Assembly (NCBI RefSeq): GCF_029194005.1
Contig: NZ_JARFVA010000002.1
Coordinates: forward strand, 62,001-126,000
Direction: 5' to 3'
Source of the DNA: Flagellimonas okinawensis
GTDB taxonomy: Bacteria > Bacteroidota > Bacteroidia > Flavobacteriales > Flavobacteriaceae
DNA: 64,000 nucleotides
Below, in pieces: positions 54,834-63,977 of this stretch. Both the position numbers and the translations under genes were made by a program. Position 1 is the stretch's first letter, and the number at the start of each line of letters is the position of its first letter. The notes under the pieces are model-generated. The model saw nothing but the letters and a program-made list of their open reading frames with translations, was not told where the DNA came from and ran no database searches.

Positions 54834-55230
54834 CTTTTTTATTGGACTGCATTTTGGTAGCGGATGCAGCACCTTTGCCCATAGTACAGGCAGCATTAAA
54901 GGTAGCTCCTGGCTCTACGGCCAATTTGGCCACACTCACGGTACCTTCTATAGTTGCGGACGATTTAAGGGAAAGTAAATCCTTTACCATAAGTTCACCG
55001 TTAAACCTTCCTTCTATATCTGCATTCACACATTCAACCTTTCCGTTAATGTAGCCATCCTTTCCTATGACAACCTTACCGGAGGTGGTCACATTCCCTT
55101 CCAATTTACCATCTATCCTAAAGTCGGCTTCGGAGGTAATGTCACCCTTTATTTTTGTGTTCTTTTCAATTCTGTTGGGCTGTCCGCCAAATTCATTCAT
55201 AGGCCGGGGTTTTTTGTTGTCAGAAAACAT
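54811..55230 (-). CDS. Bactofilin (polymer-forming cytoskeletal protein)
   Basis: 139 residues. The central domain (about 22-115) consists of short beta repeats with buried hydrophobics (IEKNTKIKGDITSEADFRID, GKVVIGKDGYINGKVECVNA, MVKDLLSLKSSATIEGTVSV), as in bactofilins, which polymerise at the membrane. Flanks are short and disordered. Its last 23 nt overlap the start of the AtpZ gene. Confidence 0.88.
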   Translation of the reverse strand: MFSDNKKPRPMNEFGGQPNRIEKNTKIKGDITSEADFRIDGKLEGNVTTSGKVVIGKDGYINGKVECVNADIEGRFNGELMVKDLLSLKSSATIEGTVSVAKLAVEPGATFNAACTMGKGAASATKMQSNKKDEPAKAS

Positions 55231-55250
55231 TGTGTTCTAGGATTTTGGGG

Positions 55251-57782
55251 TTAAAATTGTGCTTTGTATGATTCTAAGTTCTTGTGGACTTGTATGATTT
55301 TATAATTATCCGATAAAACTACAAAATTCTCATCTTTAATGAGGTAGTCCCTATTGTTTTTTATAAGCTCGGCAAAGCCTAGGGCAAAGTCCTTGGAGGG
55401 AAAACCGTGTACCACCACAAACTCATCCTCCAAATTATAAATGTCCTTGGAAACCAAATTATCGTAATGCAATTCCTTGATCGCTTCCTCTAAACGTTTC
55501 TCAAGTTCAGCCGCTTCATTGTCGTTTCTTATCTTAAATGGAAACACAACTTTCCAGTTTCCTGTCCCTGTCGATCCCGTTTCCGGAGAAAACTCCTTGG
55601 TTTCCAATTTGGGCAATTGCTCCTCGACCATCTGCTCCGCCTTTTTACCTTCGGGATTGTTCGGATAGGTCAATGCAACGTAATTAAGCGCTTCCTTAAA
55701 AGGTTCAAAACCTTGTAAACGACCTATGGCATTTGCTTTTAGCATTTCAAACTTTGGCACGATCGGGTCACCGGTAAATCTATTGATGTATTCCTCGGAC
55801 TGGGTAATTACTTGCAAAAACTCTTGCGCTCTGTACTTCCTGAACAATTCAGCGTATCTGGCATCCGGACTATCGGTATTTCCATCTAAAACGGCTTGGG
55901 GGTTCAACAATATTTCTGCGTAACGGGTATTTGGGTGATTGGTGATGATGTTCTGTTTCATGGTCATCGCCAACGGGCTGCCCGTTTCCTCATAAATCTT
56001 GTACAGATTATATTTTGAGGGTAAAACCAATCGTTCTTCGGGATTCGAGGATAGCACGCGCTCCAATTTGGATGCGGCCAACATATTGTCCTTGAACTTT
56101 TCCTTATAGATCAGTCCCAATTGATAATTGGCAAAGTTACGTTCACCCTTCAAGCTATCAATAACGGCAACATCGGTGGGCACCTGTTCCAAATAATAGT
56201 CGACCGAGTATTTCTGGTCTTCCGTCAACACTTCGTCGTTTCCCGCGATTGCCTCACCAGTAGCTTCAGAGACCAAGGTTTTGGCCTTATTGCTCCATCT
56301 CCAGTCGTCTTCCAGGCTTCTTGTGCCCCAACGGGTCCTAAATCCGTTTCTGCCCTGCCCCAGACTGGTAATGTTATAAAAATAGAACTTGCCCTGGTTC
56401 TCCTTTCCTCCTTTGCTGTTCGCAAATGTGGCAAATCCGGCGTTGGCTCGTTCCTGTTGTTTCTCGGCTTCGGCCTCCTCTTTTCGTTTCATCTCGGCGA
56501 TATAGTCCTCAAAGTAGGCAGTGCGTTCGGCCACGGGCATTTGGTACAGTGTGATCACACTATCGGCATGCTGGACTATATCCTCGTACTTGATAACATC
56601 TTCGAGGTTGTCCAGTTTCTTTTTAATATCGCGATGTTTTCTCGTGTTCTCGCTCAGATTGGTCAAAGTACTGTCGTAATAAGAACCTGCCATACGGTAC
56701 TCGTCCTCATCAAAATAATAATCCGCCAAACTCTGGTAGTTCAGGGCATACAATTTGCGTTCCCCCTGTGTTGCCTTTATGGATTTGTTAAAATAGGCCA
56801 AGGCCAAACTATCATCCTCGTAAGCCAGATGATATTGGGCCACTTGCCTGAAGATCTTATCCAAAAAAGGTCTGTTTTCCCTGTTCTCTTCCAAATCGGT
56901 AAGGTAATCCAACATATCTTCCCTGTTACCCTCGGTAAGCTCGGTGTTCTGGATTTTCTTTAAGTGTGCATTGATCATGTACACCCTGGGTGATTTACGG
57001 TTGAGTTCAATAACCTTGTTATACGCGTAATTGGCGCTGTCCTTATGTCCCATTTGATCGTACAACTGACCGATTATGAACAGGTATCTTCCCTTTTCAG
57101 GATTATTTTTGGTATACGCTTGGGAAATTTTTAGTTTTTGAATGGCAGTATCTGGTGCGTTCAGGTTGATGTAACATTGGGCCAACACAGCATTGGCATC
57201 GGCGTATTCCTGGTCTTTCAACTTTTCATATTTGAAAAGGCGCTTCAAATTTTTGATGGCCACTTCCGGATTGTCCAAACGCATGTTGGTCTTTTCCCTC
57301 CAAATGGTAGCCTCGTTCAATTTGTCGCTCTTAGTGTATTTTCTAAGAACATAATTGAAGGACTCCAAAGCAGGAATATAACGCTGGTCAAAATAACGCG
57401 ACTTCCCAAGTAGAAGGAATGCTTCATCAATCTGGGGGTTGCGCTCTTCGTCCTTAATGTCCATGCTGTGCTTTTGGATGGCCTTGGTGGCCTTTTCCTC
57501 GGCGATCAGAAAGTTGGGGTTGTTGTCCTCGGAATCGAGCTTTATCTCATCGGTCACCTTGAGGCGCTCCACGGGTAGGATTTCCCAATAATCGTCTCGA
57601 TAATTGGCATTGATCTCTTCCAACCCTTTTTGAAAGGCCAAATTACCGTTGTACAGGGTGTTGAACTCGGTGTTGATGGCGTGCCAATTTCGGTTAATGA
57701 ACTTATCCTTTTTGGTGGAACATGCATTAAATACAAGTCCTCCCAAAACTACGGCACTTAAAAATGTATGATGAAGCTTCAA
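55251..57782 (-). CDS. SprE/PorW-type TPR lipoprotein (type IX secretion/gliding)
   Basis: 843 residues from a TTG start. A lipoprotein signal (VVLGGLVFNAC) is followed by STKKDKFINRNWHAINTEFN then TLYNGNLAFQKGLEEINANY, a region typical of SprE/PorW. Tetratricopeptide repeats follow across about 90-450, then GQGRNGFRTRWGTRSLEDDW RW, and more repeats. SprE/PorW is an outer-membrane-linked component of the type IX secretion system, needed for gliding. It leads a run of genes on the minus strand toward the atp operon. Confidence 0.88.
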   Translation of the reverse strand: MKLHHTFLSAVVLGGLVFNACSTKKDKFINRNWHAINTEFNTLYNGNLAFQKGLEEINANYRDDYWEILPVERLKVTDEIKLDSEDNNPNFLIAEEKATKAIQKHSMDIKDEERNPQIDEAFLLLGKSRYFDQRYIPALESFNYVLRKYTKSDKLNEATIWREKTNMRLDNPEVAIKNLKRLFKYEKLKDQEYADANAVLAQCYINLNAPDTAIQKLKISQAYTKNNPEKGRYLFIIGQLYDQMGHKDSANYAYNKVIELNRKSPRVYMINAHLKKIQNTELTEGNREDMLDYLTDLEENRENRPFLDKIFRQVAQYHLAYEDDSLALAYFNKSIKATQGERKLYALNYQSLADYYFDEDEYRMAGSYYDSTLTNLSENTRKHRDIKKKLDNLEDVIKYEDIVQHADSVITLYQMPVAERTAYFEDYIAEMKRKEEAEAEKQQERANAGFATFANSKGGKENQGKFYFYNITSLGQGRNGFRTRWGTRSLEDDWRWSNKAKTLVSEATGEAIAGNDEVLTEDQKYSVDYYLEQVPTDVAVIDSLKGERNFANYQLGLIYKEKFKDNMLAASKLERVLSSNPEERLVLPSKYNLYKIYEETGSPLAMTMKQNIITNHPNTRYAEILLNPQAVLDGNTDSPDARYAELFRKYRAQEFLQVITQSEEYINRFTGDPIVPKFEMLKANAIGRLQGFEPFKEALNYVALTYPNNPEGKKAEQMVEEQLPKLETKEFSPETGSTGTGNWKVVFPFKIRNDNEAAELEKRLEEAIKELHYDNLVSKDIYNLEDEFVVVHGFPSKDFALGFAELIKNNRDYLIKDENFVVLSDNYKIIQVHKNLESYKAQF

Positions 57783-57881
57783 AATTATCGATAATCTTGT
57801 GTAACCTTAAACTCAAAAATGAGCGGATTATTATAAGGCTTATCGATAAAATGCAAGAAAATTACTGTCGCTTTTCAAACA

Positions 57882-58577
57882 CTAGCCAGCAAAGAAAGCT
57901 TCGAGTTCCTTCATGGTTTCCGCAGAGGTGTGGATATCCTTGACGATTTCGCCCTTATTGAGCACAACAATGCGTTCGCAGACCTCGGTAACATGAATTA
58001 AATCATGACTGGAAACCAAAACGGTAACCCCTTCTTTGGCGGCCAAATCCTTAATGATTCCCTTTAGTCGAATTTGGGTGGTCGGGTCCAGATTGGCAAA
58101 AGGCTCATCCAAGATCACCACTTCGGGGTTCCCGATAAAACTGGCCACAATGCCGACTTTCTTTTGATTTCCTTTGGAAAGGTCCCTCAAGTACTTTTTT
58201 TGTCCCAAGATTTCACCATGGAAGAAATCTTCAAAATTGGACAAAAGTGCATCTACATCGGCTTTGTTCCTTCCGCGCAGTTCACCGATAAAGTAGAAAT
58301 ACTCTTCTGGCGTAAGATACCCTATCAAAAAGGTTTCATCTATAAAAGCTGAAGTAAATGGTTTCCAGGCCTCACTCTGGTCCACTTGCACATCATTATT
58401 GATGATATGCCCCGATGAGGGCTGGATCAAATCCAACAACAGACTAAAAAGAGTTGTCTTTCCGGCTCCATTGTTGCCCACCAACCCAAAGCTCTGACCT
58501 TTTGGGATTTCAAGGTGGTCGATGTTCAAAACGGTGTTATCACCGTAGGTCTTGGTCAAATTATGAACTGTGATCAT
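57882..58577 (-). CDS. ABC transporter ATP-binding protein
   Basis: 231 residues. Walker A is GNNGAGKTT (34-42); the signature is LSKGNQKKV, an S-K-G variant seen in exporter ATPases; Walker B is VVILDEPFANLD; the switch is SSHDL. It would energise the DUF5687 membrane protein encoded 22 nt upstream. The substrate is unknown. Confidence 0.93.
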   Translation of the reverse strand: MITVHNLTKTYGDNTVLNIDHLEIPKGQSFGLVGNNGAGKTTLFSLLLDLIQPSSGHIINNDVQVDQSEAWKPFTSAFIDETFLIGYLTPEEYFYFIGELRGRNKADVDALLSNFEDFFHGEILGQKKYLRDLSKGNQKKVGIVASFIGNPEVVILDEPFANLDPTTQIRLKGIIKDLAAKEGVTVLVSSHDLIHVTEVCERIVVLNKGEIVKDIHTSAETMKELEAFFAG

Positions 58578-58599
58578 TGTATTTTTCTGTTAATGGTGG

Positions 58600-60069
58600 T
58601 TATTTCTGTTTGTATGCTTGTAGTGTTTTGTACTTCTCCTTTTTATAAATATTCTCGATCATGGTGAAGACCCTATTCTTGAAAACAAATCCCAATAGAC
58701 CAAAAACGGCTACAAAAATGTATCCCGCCATAGGGCTGATCAAAAAGTGCCCGATAGCATAGATTCCGATCGGCAATACCAACTTGGGCAGGGTGAGCAG
58801 GAGTGTTTTGGCATTAAAAGCCTGTTTGTCCCCAAATGCTTTTTTGTTGGAGGTTAGCTCAATTGGGGTCTTTACATAGGCGCCTCCCCATAGCACGAGA
58901 TAGCTGTTGATCCCAATATTGTATATGGCACCAACCAATACCGCCGCATAGGCTTCCCAGCCAAAATAGAGATAGAAAGTGGCCAAAATGGTGGAAATGA
59001 TGGTCGCTATGATCACTAAATACCATTTAGAGGAAAGGTATTCCCTGTATTTGATGTTTTGGCTCATCATCAAAGGGTAATAACTACTGTCCCAACTGGG
59101 CACGTACTGTCCAAAACTGAACAGGAAGCCGCCTGTAACGAATATCCCTGCAAAGATTTTCCAGAAAGGGCCATCGTAAACCTCAAGGGCCCCTGTGAAA
59201 AAGAGCAGTCCGTAAAAAATAAAGAAGGCTCCTGCAATCACAGCAGATCGCGATCTTTTGTTTCGTTTGATGAGTTTGATGTCGTTCTTCAAGAAAGTTC
59301 CCAAATTCCCAAAGCGATCCAACCATTCCAGGTTCTCGGTCTTGGCCTCGGTCTGTTTTTTGGCCAATCCCCCATCCAGATACATGTGCTTCTTAAAATA
59401 GGCAAAAGCACCGTAATACAATGCTACCAATAGCGCCCAAGAAACTATAGCGGTCCAGGGCATGTCGTAAAAAAGGTCAAAAACAGGTTGGGTAAACTGC
59501 GTGATATCGAACCATTGGTAATATTGTGAGGCTCCTGCCAATATGAACAATATGGCAAACACATAGAAAACTACGTTTTGGTTGTTGACCATTACATTAA
59601 GAAAGTTGTTGCAATAGATCAGTGCCATTAATGCTAAATGCCAGCCGATAACCTGCATTGGAGGATAACCCTGAACGAGCAAAACAATACTGAAAGGCAC
59701 AAAGAAAAAAGCGTGGGCAATATTAAAAAACGATGTTACGGTTTTGCCCAATGAGAACTGTACCACCTTGCTTTTTTTTATGGGCAGGTACAACATCGGT
59801 TTTATATTGGTGACCGGCATTTTTTGCAACATGTACCGAAACACTAGGTCAAAGGCCAGATAGTAGATCATGAACTGGTTGACCACTCGCAATGGGTCCC
59901 CAATTTTCATTTTCTCTATAATGAAGTAGGCCCCGACACCCATTCCCAGAAATACAGCAATAAAGTACAATGCTGCCAATGCCATCAATATTTTAAACCA
60001 AATTTCGGTCTTAAAGGTGGCCGATCTAAAAAATGACTTCCATTGGAGTCCAATAAAATGTTTGAGCAT
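58600..60069 (-). CDS. DUF5687 family membrane protein (probable ABC permease)
   Basis: 489 residues with about 12 membrane helices. The N terminus (MLKHFIGLQWKSFFRSATFK) and FGQYVPSWDSSYYPLMMSQN are DUF5687 hallmarks. It has the overall look of an ABC-2-like permease and is paired with the ABC ATPase just downstream, so the two probably form an exporter. Confidence 0.85.
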   Translation of the reverse strand: MLKHFIGLQWKSFFRSATFKTEIWFKILMALAALYFIAVFLGMGVGAYFIIEKMKIGDPLRVVNQFMIYYLAFDLVFRYMLQKMPVTNIKPMLYLPIKKSKVVQFSLGKTVTSFFNIAHAFFFVPFSIVLLVQGYPPMQVIGWHLALMALIYCNNFLNVMVNNQNVVFYVFAILFILAGASQYYQWFDITQFTQPVFDLFYDMPWTAIVSWALLVALYYGAFAYFKKHMYLDGGLAKKQTEAKTENLEWLDRFGNLGTFLKNDIKLIKRNKRSRSAVIAGAFFIFYGLLFFTGALEVYDGPFWKIFAGIFVTGGFLFSFGQYVPSWDSSYYPLMMSQNIKYREYLSSKWYLVIIATIISTILATFYLYFGWEAYAAVLVGAIYNIGINSYLVLWGGAYVKTPIELTSNKKAFGDKQAFNAKTLLLTLPKLVLPIGIYAIGHFLISPMAGYIFVAVFGLLGFVFKNRVFTMIENIYKKEKYKTLQAYKQK

Positions 60070-60163
60070 GGTTGGCGTTTTTTTAGTTGGTATCTAAATT
60101 ATCCGATTTGTTACAATTCCGATGCTTTTTCTTAAAATAGATGTTCAAAAGACCTGTATTGCT

Positions 60164-60171
60164 TAATTTTG
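60164..60171 (+). promoter_or_regulatory. Putative promoter of the PaaE-like gene (-7 element)
   Basis: TAATTTTG (exact TAnnTTTG), 16 nt before the ATG; no -33 match at 20 nt. Confidence 0.45.
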
Positions 60172-60187
60172 CAGCAAAATTTTTTTC

Positions 60188-61234
60188 ATGAGCGATTTCC
60201 ATGCTTTAAAAATTGCTGCGGTGGACAGGTTAACTCCAAATGCCGTAGCCCTTACTTTCGATATCCCGGAAAATTTAAAAGAGGCCTACAGTTTTAAAGC
60301 GGGCCAATATATTACCCTAAAACATAAAGTGGACGGAAAGGAGCTGCGAAGAGCCTATTCCATATCATCTCCCCCTTCTTCCGGAAAATTGACCGTGGGC
60401 ATCAAAAAAATGGAAGGCGGTACTTTTTCCGTTTATGCCAATGAAAATCTAAAGGCCGGTGATAGTATTGAGGTCATGTTACCAGAAGGAAGGTTTGTTT
60501 TTAAAGCAACTTCGCCACAAAAAATAGCCGCTTTTGCAGCAGGCAGTGGTATTACACCGATTATGAGCATTGCACAAACAGTGCTTGAAAACAACCCTGA
60601 AAATATGTTTGTACTGGTCTTTGGAAACCAATCTCCAGAGGAGACCATGTACTTTAAAGAAATCCAGTCCATCAAGGAAAAATACGGCGAACGGTTTTTT
60701 GTACAATACGTCTATAGCCGTTCCAATGTGGAAGATGCCCTTTTTGGCAGGATCGAAAGATCAACCGTAAACTTTGTACTTAAAAACAAGTTCAAGGACA
60801 ATGCCTTCGACGGATTTTATCTATGTGGCCCCGAAGAGATGATCGAACAGGTCACCGAAACATTAACGGACAATGGGGTTGATAAAGAAAAAATCCATTT
60901 TGAACTTTTCACAAGCGATGATTCCGATGACGAACTTGCCGAAGAGTTGGAAGGTATGACACAAGTCACCGTAATTCTGGATGATGAGACCTATTCCTTT
61001 GTAATGGACAAAAAAGAACGGGTGCTGGATGCTGTTCTAAAACAGGACATCGATGCCCCATACTCTTGTCAAGGCGGTGTATGTAGCAGTTGTATTGCAC
61101 GGCTTACAGAGGGTAAGGCAGAAATGGTGAAAAACCAGATACTTACCGATGGGGAAATTGAAGAAGGCTTTGTTTTGACCTGCCAATCGCACCCAACAAC
61201 ATCCAAGATCACGGTGGATTACGACGATGTTTAG
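60188..61234 (+). CDS. PaaE-like flavin/ferredoxin reductase
   Basis: 348 residues in three parts: an FAD-binding beta barrel (RRAYSISSPPSSGKLTV near 55-72), an NAD(P)H-binding domain (FAAGSGITPIMSIA; YLCGPEEMIEQVTE), and a C-terminal [2Fe-2S] ferredoxin domain (YSCQGGVCSSCIARL with VLTCQSHP). This is the architecture of PaaE, the reductase of the phenylacetyl-CoA epoxidase, and of related oxygenase reductases. No paaABCD genes lie next to it, so its partner oxygenase is unknown. Confidence 0.88.
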   Translation: MSDFHALKIAAVDRLTPNAVALTFDIPENLKEAYSFKAGQYITLKHKVDGKELRRAYSISSPPSSGKLTVGIKKMEGGTFSVYANENLKAGDSIEVMLPEGRFVFKATSPQKIAAFAAGSGITPIMSIAQTVLENNPENMFVLVFGNQSPEETMYFKEIQSIKEKYGERFFVQYVYSRSNVEDALFGRIERSTVNFVLKNKFKDNAFDGFYLCGPEEMIEQVTETLTDNGVDKEKIHFELFTSDDSDDELAEELEGMTQVTVILDDETYSFVMDKKERVLDAVLKQDIDAPYSCQGGVCSSCIARLTEGKAEMVKNQILTDGEIEEGFVLTCQSHPTTSKITVDYDDV

Positions 61235-61250
61235 GCCTTGACTGGATGGG

Positions 61251-62015
61251 CTACACTATTTTTTCCAAAGCCCTGCTTCCATGTTCATATCCAATAGTAA
61301 AGGCATTTTCGATCCCTTTTTTATCCAATACCCCTATTTGGTCCAACTCCTTGGGCTCTATGTATAGGTCGCATTGGTGCAACTTTTCATCATTCGAAGC
61401 ATGGATCATAAGACTGGTGACCCTTCCCGTAAGTTGAAAAGAGTTCCTAAGGTCCTTCTTTTGCAAGGGCACCGTAACGGAAACATTGCTTCCAATGATA
61501 AACTCCGTCTTATCCTCCACATATTCCTTTGGAAAATTGTTCATGATACCCCCATCGGCATATAGGATATCGTTGATCTCCACAGGGCTAAAAACTGGGG
61601 GCAACGCGGCCGAGGCCAACAGTGGTTTAATAAGTTCCCCTGAATTGAAGACACGCTCTTTGCCACTCAACAGATCGGTGGCCACGATATACAATGGTCT
61701 TTGCAAACTTTCAAAAGTGTTTTCAGGGAAAAAGTTTTTGAATATCCCGGCATAACGCTCCGTATCGATAAAACCAGGCTTGTTTATCGTAAAAAAACTG
61801 TATTGGAAAAGTGGCGTCTCCTTAAAAAACGTCAGCATCTCTTCCACGGTATTATTGTTGGCATATAGGGCCCCGACCAGGGCTCCAATACTTGTTCCCG
61901 CCACAACCTTTGCCTCAATTTGATGTTCCCTCAAGGCTTTGATTAGACCGATATGGGCCATTCCCCGGACACCTCCTCCCGAAAGTACGAGACCTATGGA
62001 TTTATTTTCAAGCAT
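61251..62015 (-). CDS. Patatin-like phospholipase (RssA type)
   Basis: 254 residues. The oxyanion loop LSGGGVRGMAHIG (11-23), the nucleophile in GTSIGALVGAL (Ser 42) and the acid in YADGGIMNNFP (Asp 154) give the Ser-Asp dyad. It hydrolyses acyl chains from lipids; the size suggests the single-domain bacterial form. Convergent with the PaaE-like gene, 16 bp apart. Confidence 0.92.
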   Translation of the reverse strand: MLENKSIGLVLSGGGVRGMAHIGLIKALREHQIEAKVVAGTSIGALVGALYANNNTVEEMLTFFKETPLFQYSFFTINKPGFIDTERYAGIFKNFFPENTFESLQRPLYIVATDLLSGKERVFNSGELIKPLLASAALPPVFSPVEINDILYADGGIMNNFPKEYVEDKTEFIIGSNVSVTVPLQKKDLRNSFQLTGRVTSLMIHASNDEKLHQCDLYIEPKELDQIGVLDKKGIENAFTIGYEHGSRALEKIV

Positions 62016-62174
62016 TCTTCTGTTATGATCAATTCTGCTGTAAAGTTAAAATAATGATGGTTCGCAGTGTTGCCTCAACGTTTTATTTCGATCATAACAT
62101 TCAATTTTTTGAATAAAACCAAACCCAACCCTCAGGAACTCCGTAGATACGATTACAAACCAAAATTCAGTCCT

Positions 62175-62369
62175 ATGAAATCTTTGCAAACTATGATTGT
62201 CTCTGCCATTATTATTATCGCGGTAGCAACAGGAATGTATTCCCAAGGTGCCAATTTCCAAAAAAGCAATGGGTCCGTTAATTACCAAGATCTAAATTCT
62301 ATCGAAGAAAACTTGTGGTATTATCATGGAAAACGCAGGCACCCATCGATAGTCCTTGCACTTTCTTAG
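62175..62369 (+). CDS. Small secreted protein of unknown function
   Basis: 64 residues from the ATG at 62175: a signal-type helix (MKSLQTMIVSAIIIIAVATG, cut after MYSQ) and a short polar mature part ending YHGKRRHPSIVLALS. I recognise no family. Upstream extension is open but improbable. Confidence 0.6.
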   Translation: MKSLQTMIVSAIIIIAVATGMYSQGANFQKSNGSVNYQDLNSIEENLWYYHGKRRHPSIVLALS

Positions 62370-62541
62370 TTGTTTCTTAATTGAAAAAACGCTCTTTATA
62401 CATGTAGGCACCTCAAAATCAGCACAAATCATAAATTTCACTTATTTCTTCATCAAATTCTGTAATCAAAACCATAAGGTTTCGACCAAAAAGGATAGTG
62501 ATATTTGTTGTATGTTTAGGTTGAACATTAAATAAAAGAAC

Positions 62542-62877
62542 ATGGCCAAATCATATTACGACCCCGCAGACCTCAGAAAATTTGGAAAGATTACCGAGTG
62601 GAGCGAAGAACTGGGCAATAAATTTTTTGATTATTACGGAAAGGTTTTTGAAGAGGGCGCCTTGAGTGCTCGGGAAAAATCGTTGATTGCCCTGGCCGTT
62701 TCTCACGTAGTAAAATGTCCTTATTGTATCGATGCCTATACCAAAGATGGTCTACAACGGGGGATTACAAAAGAAGAAATGATGGAAGCCGTACATGCAG
62801 GCGCTGCCATAGAGAGTGGAGCCACCCTGGTTCACGGTCTTCAAATGATGAACAAGTACGACAAACTATCCATGTAA
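62542..62877 (+). CDS. Arsenosugar biosynthesis-associated peroxidase-like (carboxymuconolactone decarboxylase/AhpD fold) protein
   Basis: 111 residues with the AhpD-type redox motif VVKCPYCIDAYTKDG (C59, C62), preceded by LSAREKSLIALAVSH. The N terminus (SYYDPADLRKFGKITEWSEE) is that of the group found beside arsS. It starts 11 nt before the arsS gene's ATG counted from this stop. Likely a thiol redox partner in arsenosugar synthesis; this role is inferred from linkage. Confidence 0.85.
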   Translation: MAKSYYDPADLRKFGKITEWSEELGNKFFDYYGKVFEEGALSAREKSLIALAVSHVVKCPYCIDAYTKDGLQRGITKEEMMEAVHAGAAIESGATLVHGLQMMNKYDKLSM

Positions 62878-62888
62878 TTCCGTTTTTA

Positions 62889-63977
62889 ATGACCCAAAGT
62901 ATACTGACAGACATAAAAAAAGCAGCGAAAAAATCCTTAAAAGCTCGGGAAGATGCTCTTGCCAATACCCAAAAGCAATTGGAAATCCTTAACGGAGATC
63001 TTTTTGTTGACGGGGAGCTTCCATATTTTAAGGATAAAATTGCCGAGACCGGTCAGTTTCCGTTAAAACCTAAAAAACTGGAAATACTCCAGATCAATGT
63101 AGGGTATATGTGCAATCAGGTTTGTGGTCATTGCCATGTGGATGCCGGACCCGATCGCAAGGAGATCATGACGCGGGAAACCATGGAGCAATGTCTGGAA
63201 GTTATCCGAAATACCGGAGCACACACACTGGACCTTACCGGTGGGGCACCCGAAATGAACCCTGACTTTAGATGGTTCGTGGAAGAGGCTTCCAAGGCAG
63301 GGATCCAAGATTTTATCGTCCGCTCCAATCTTACCATTATCTTGGCCAACAAAAAGTACCACGATTTACCGGAGTTTTTTAAAAAACACAATGTACACGT
63401 AGTTTCATCTATGCCGCATTACACTCGAGGCAAAACGGACAAACAACGTGGTGATGGTGTTTTCGATAAGTCCATAAAGGCATTGCAAATGCTCAACAAG
63501 GTGGGCTATGGCATGCCCGACAGTAATTTGCGCTTGGATTTGGTCTATAATCCATCAGGAGCGTTTTTGCCAGCCGACCAAGCTGCCATGGAGCACGACT
63601 TTAAAAAAGCATTGAAAGAAGATTTTGATATTGACTTCCATAATCTTTTTGCCATTACCAATTTGCCGATTTCGAGGTTCTTGGACTACCTCATCGCTTC
63701 GGACAACTATGAAGATTACATGTATTCCCTAGTGGAAGCATACAATCCTGCAGCAGTGGAGAATGTCATGTGTACGAACACCATCTCAGTAAGTTGGGAC
63801 GGGTGGCTGTACGATTGCGATTTTAACCAGATGCTAGACCTTAAGGTGGCGAGCAAGGTAAAACATATCAAGGATTATAATGATGATGTACTAAATGACC
63901 GTGACATTATTATCTCACAACATTGCTACGGTTGTACTGCAGGAGCCGGTAGTAGTTGTCAAGGGAGTGTGGCTTAA
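62889..63977 (+). CDS. arsS: Arsenosugar biosynthesis radical SAM protein ArsS
   Basis: 362 residues from the ATG at 62889 (MTQSILTDIKKAAKKSLKAR). The radical SAM cluster motif is NVGYMCNQVCGHCHVDAGP (C75, C79, C82), with LDLTGGAPEMNPDFRWFVEE and SWDGWLYDCDFNQML. The C terminus holds QHCYGCTAGAGSSCQG, a second cysteine cluster typical of ArsS. It transfers a 5'-deoxyadenosyl group to methylated arsenic. No arsM is visible in the 23 bases left, so it may follow outside the window. Confidence 0.9.
   Translation: MTQSILTDIKKAAKKSLKAREDALANTQKQLEILNGDLFVDGELPYFKDKIAETGQFPLKPKKLEILQINVGYMCNQVCGHCHVDAGPDRKEIMTRETMEQCLEVIRNTGAHTLDLTGGAPEMNPDFRWFVEEASKAGIQDFIVRSNLTIILANKKYHDLPEFFKKHNVHVVSSMPHYTRGKTDKQRGDGVFDKSIKALQMLNKVGYGMPDSNLRLDLVYNPSGAFLPADQAAMEHDFKKALKEDFDIDFHNLFAITNLPISRFLDYLIASDNYEDYMYSLVEAYNPAAVENVMCTNTISVSWDGWLYDCDFNQMLDLKVASKVKHIKDYNDDVLNDRDIIISQHCYGCTAGAGSSCQGSVA

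Noticed and set aside
56121..56963. 280-codon plus-strand frame inside the SprE/PorW gene
   Set aside because: Antisense shadow of a well-supported 843-residue gene; the hydrophobic product comes from the complement of its codons.
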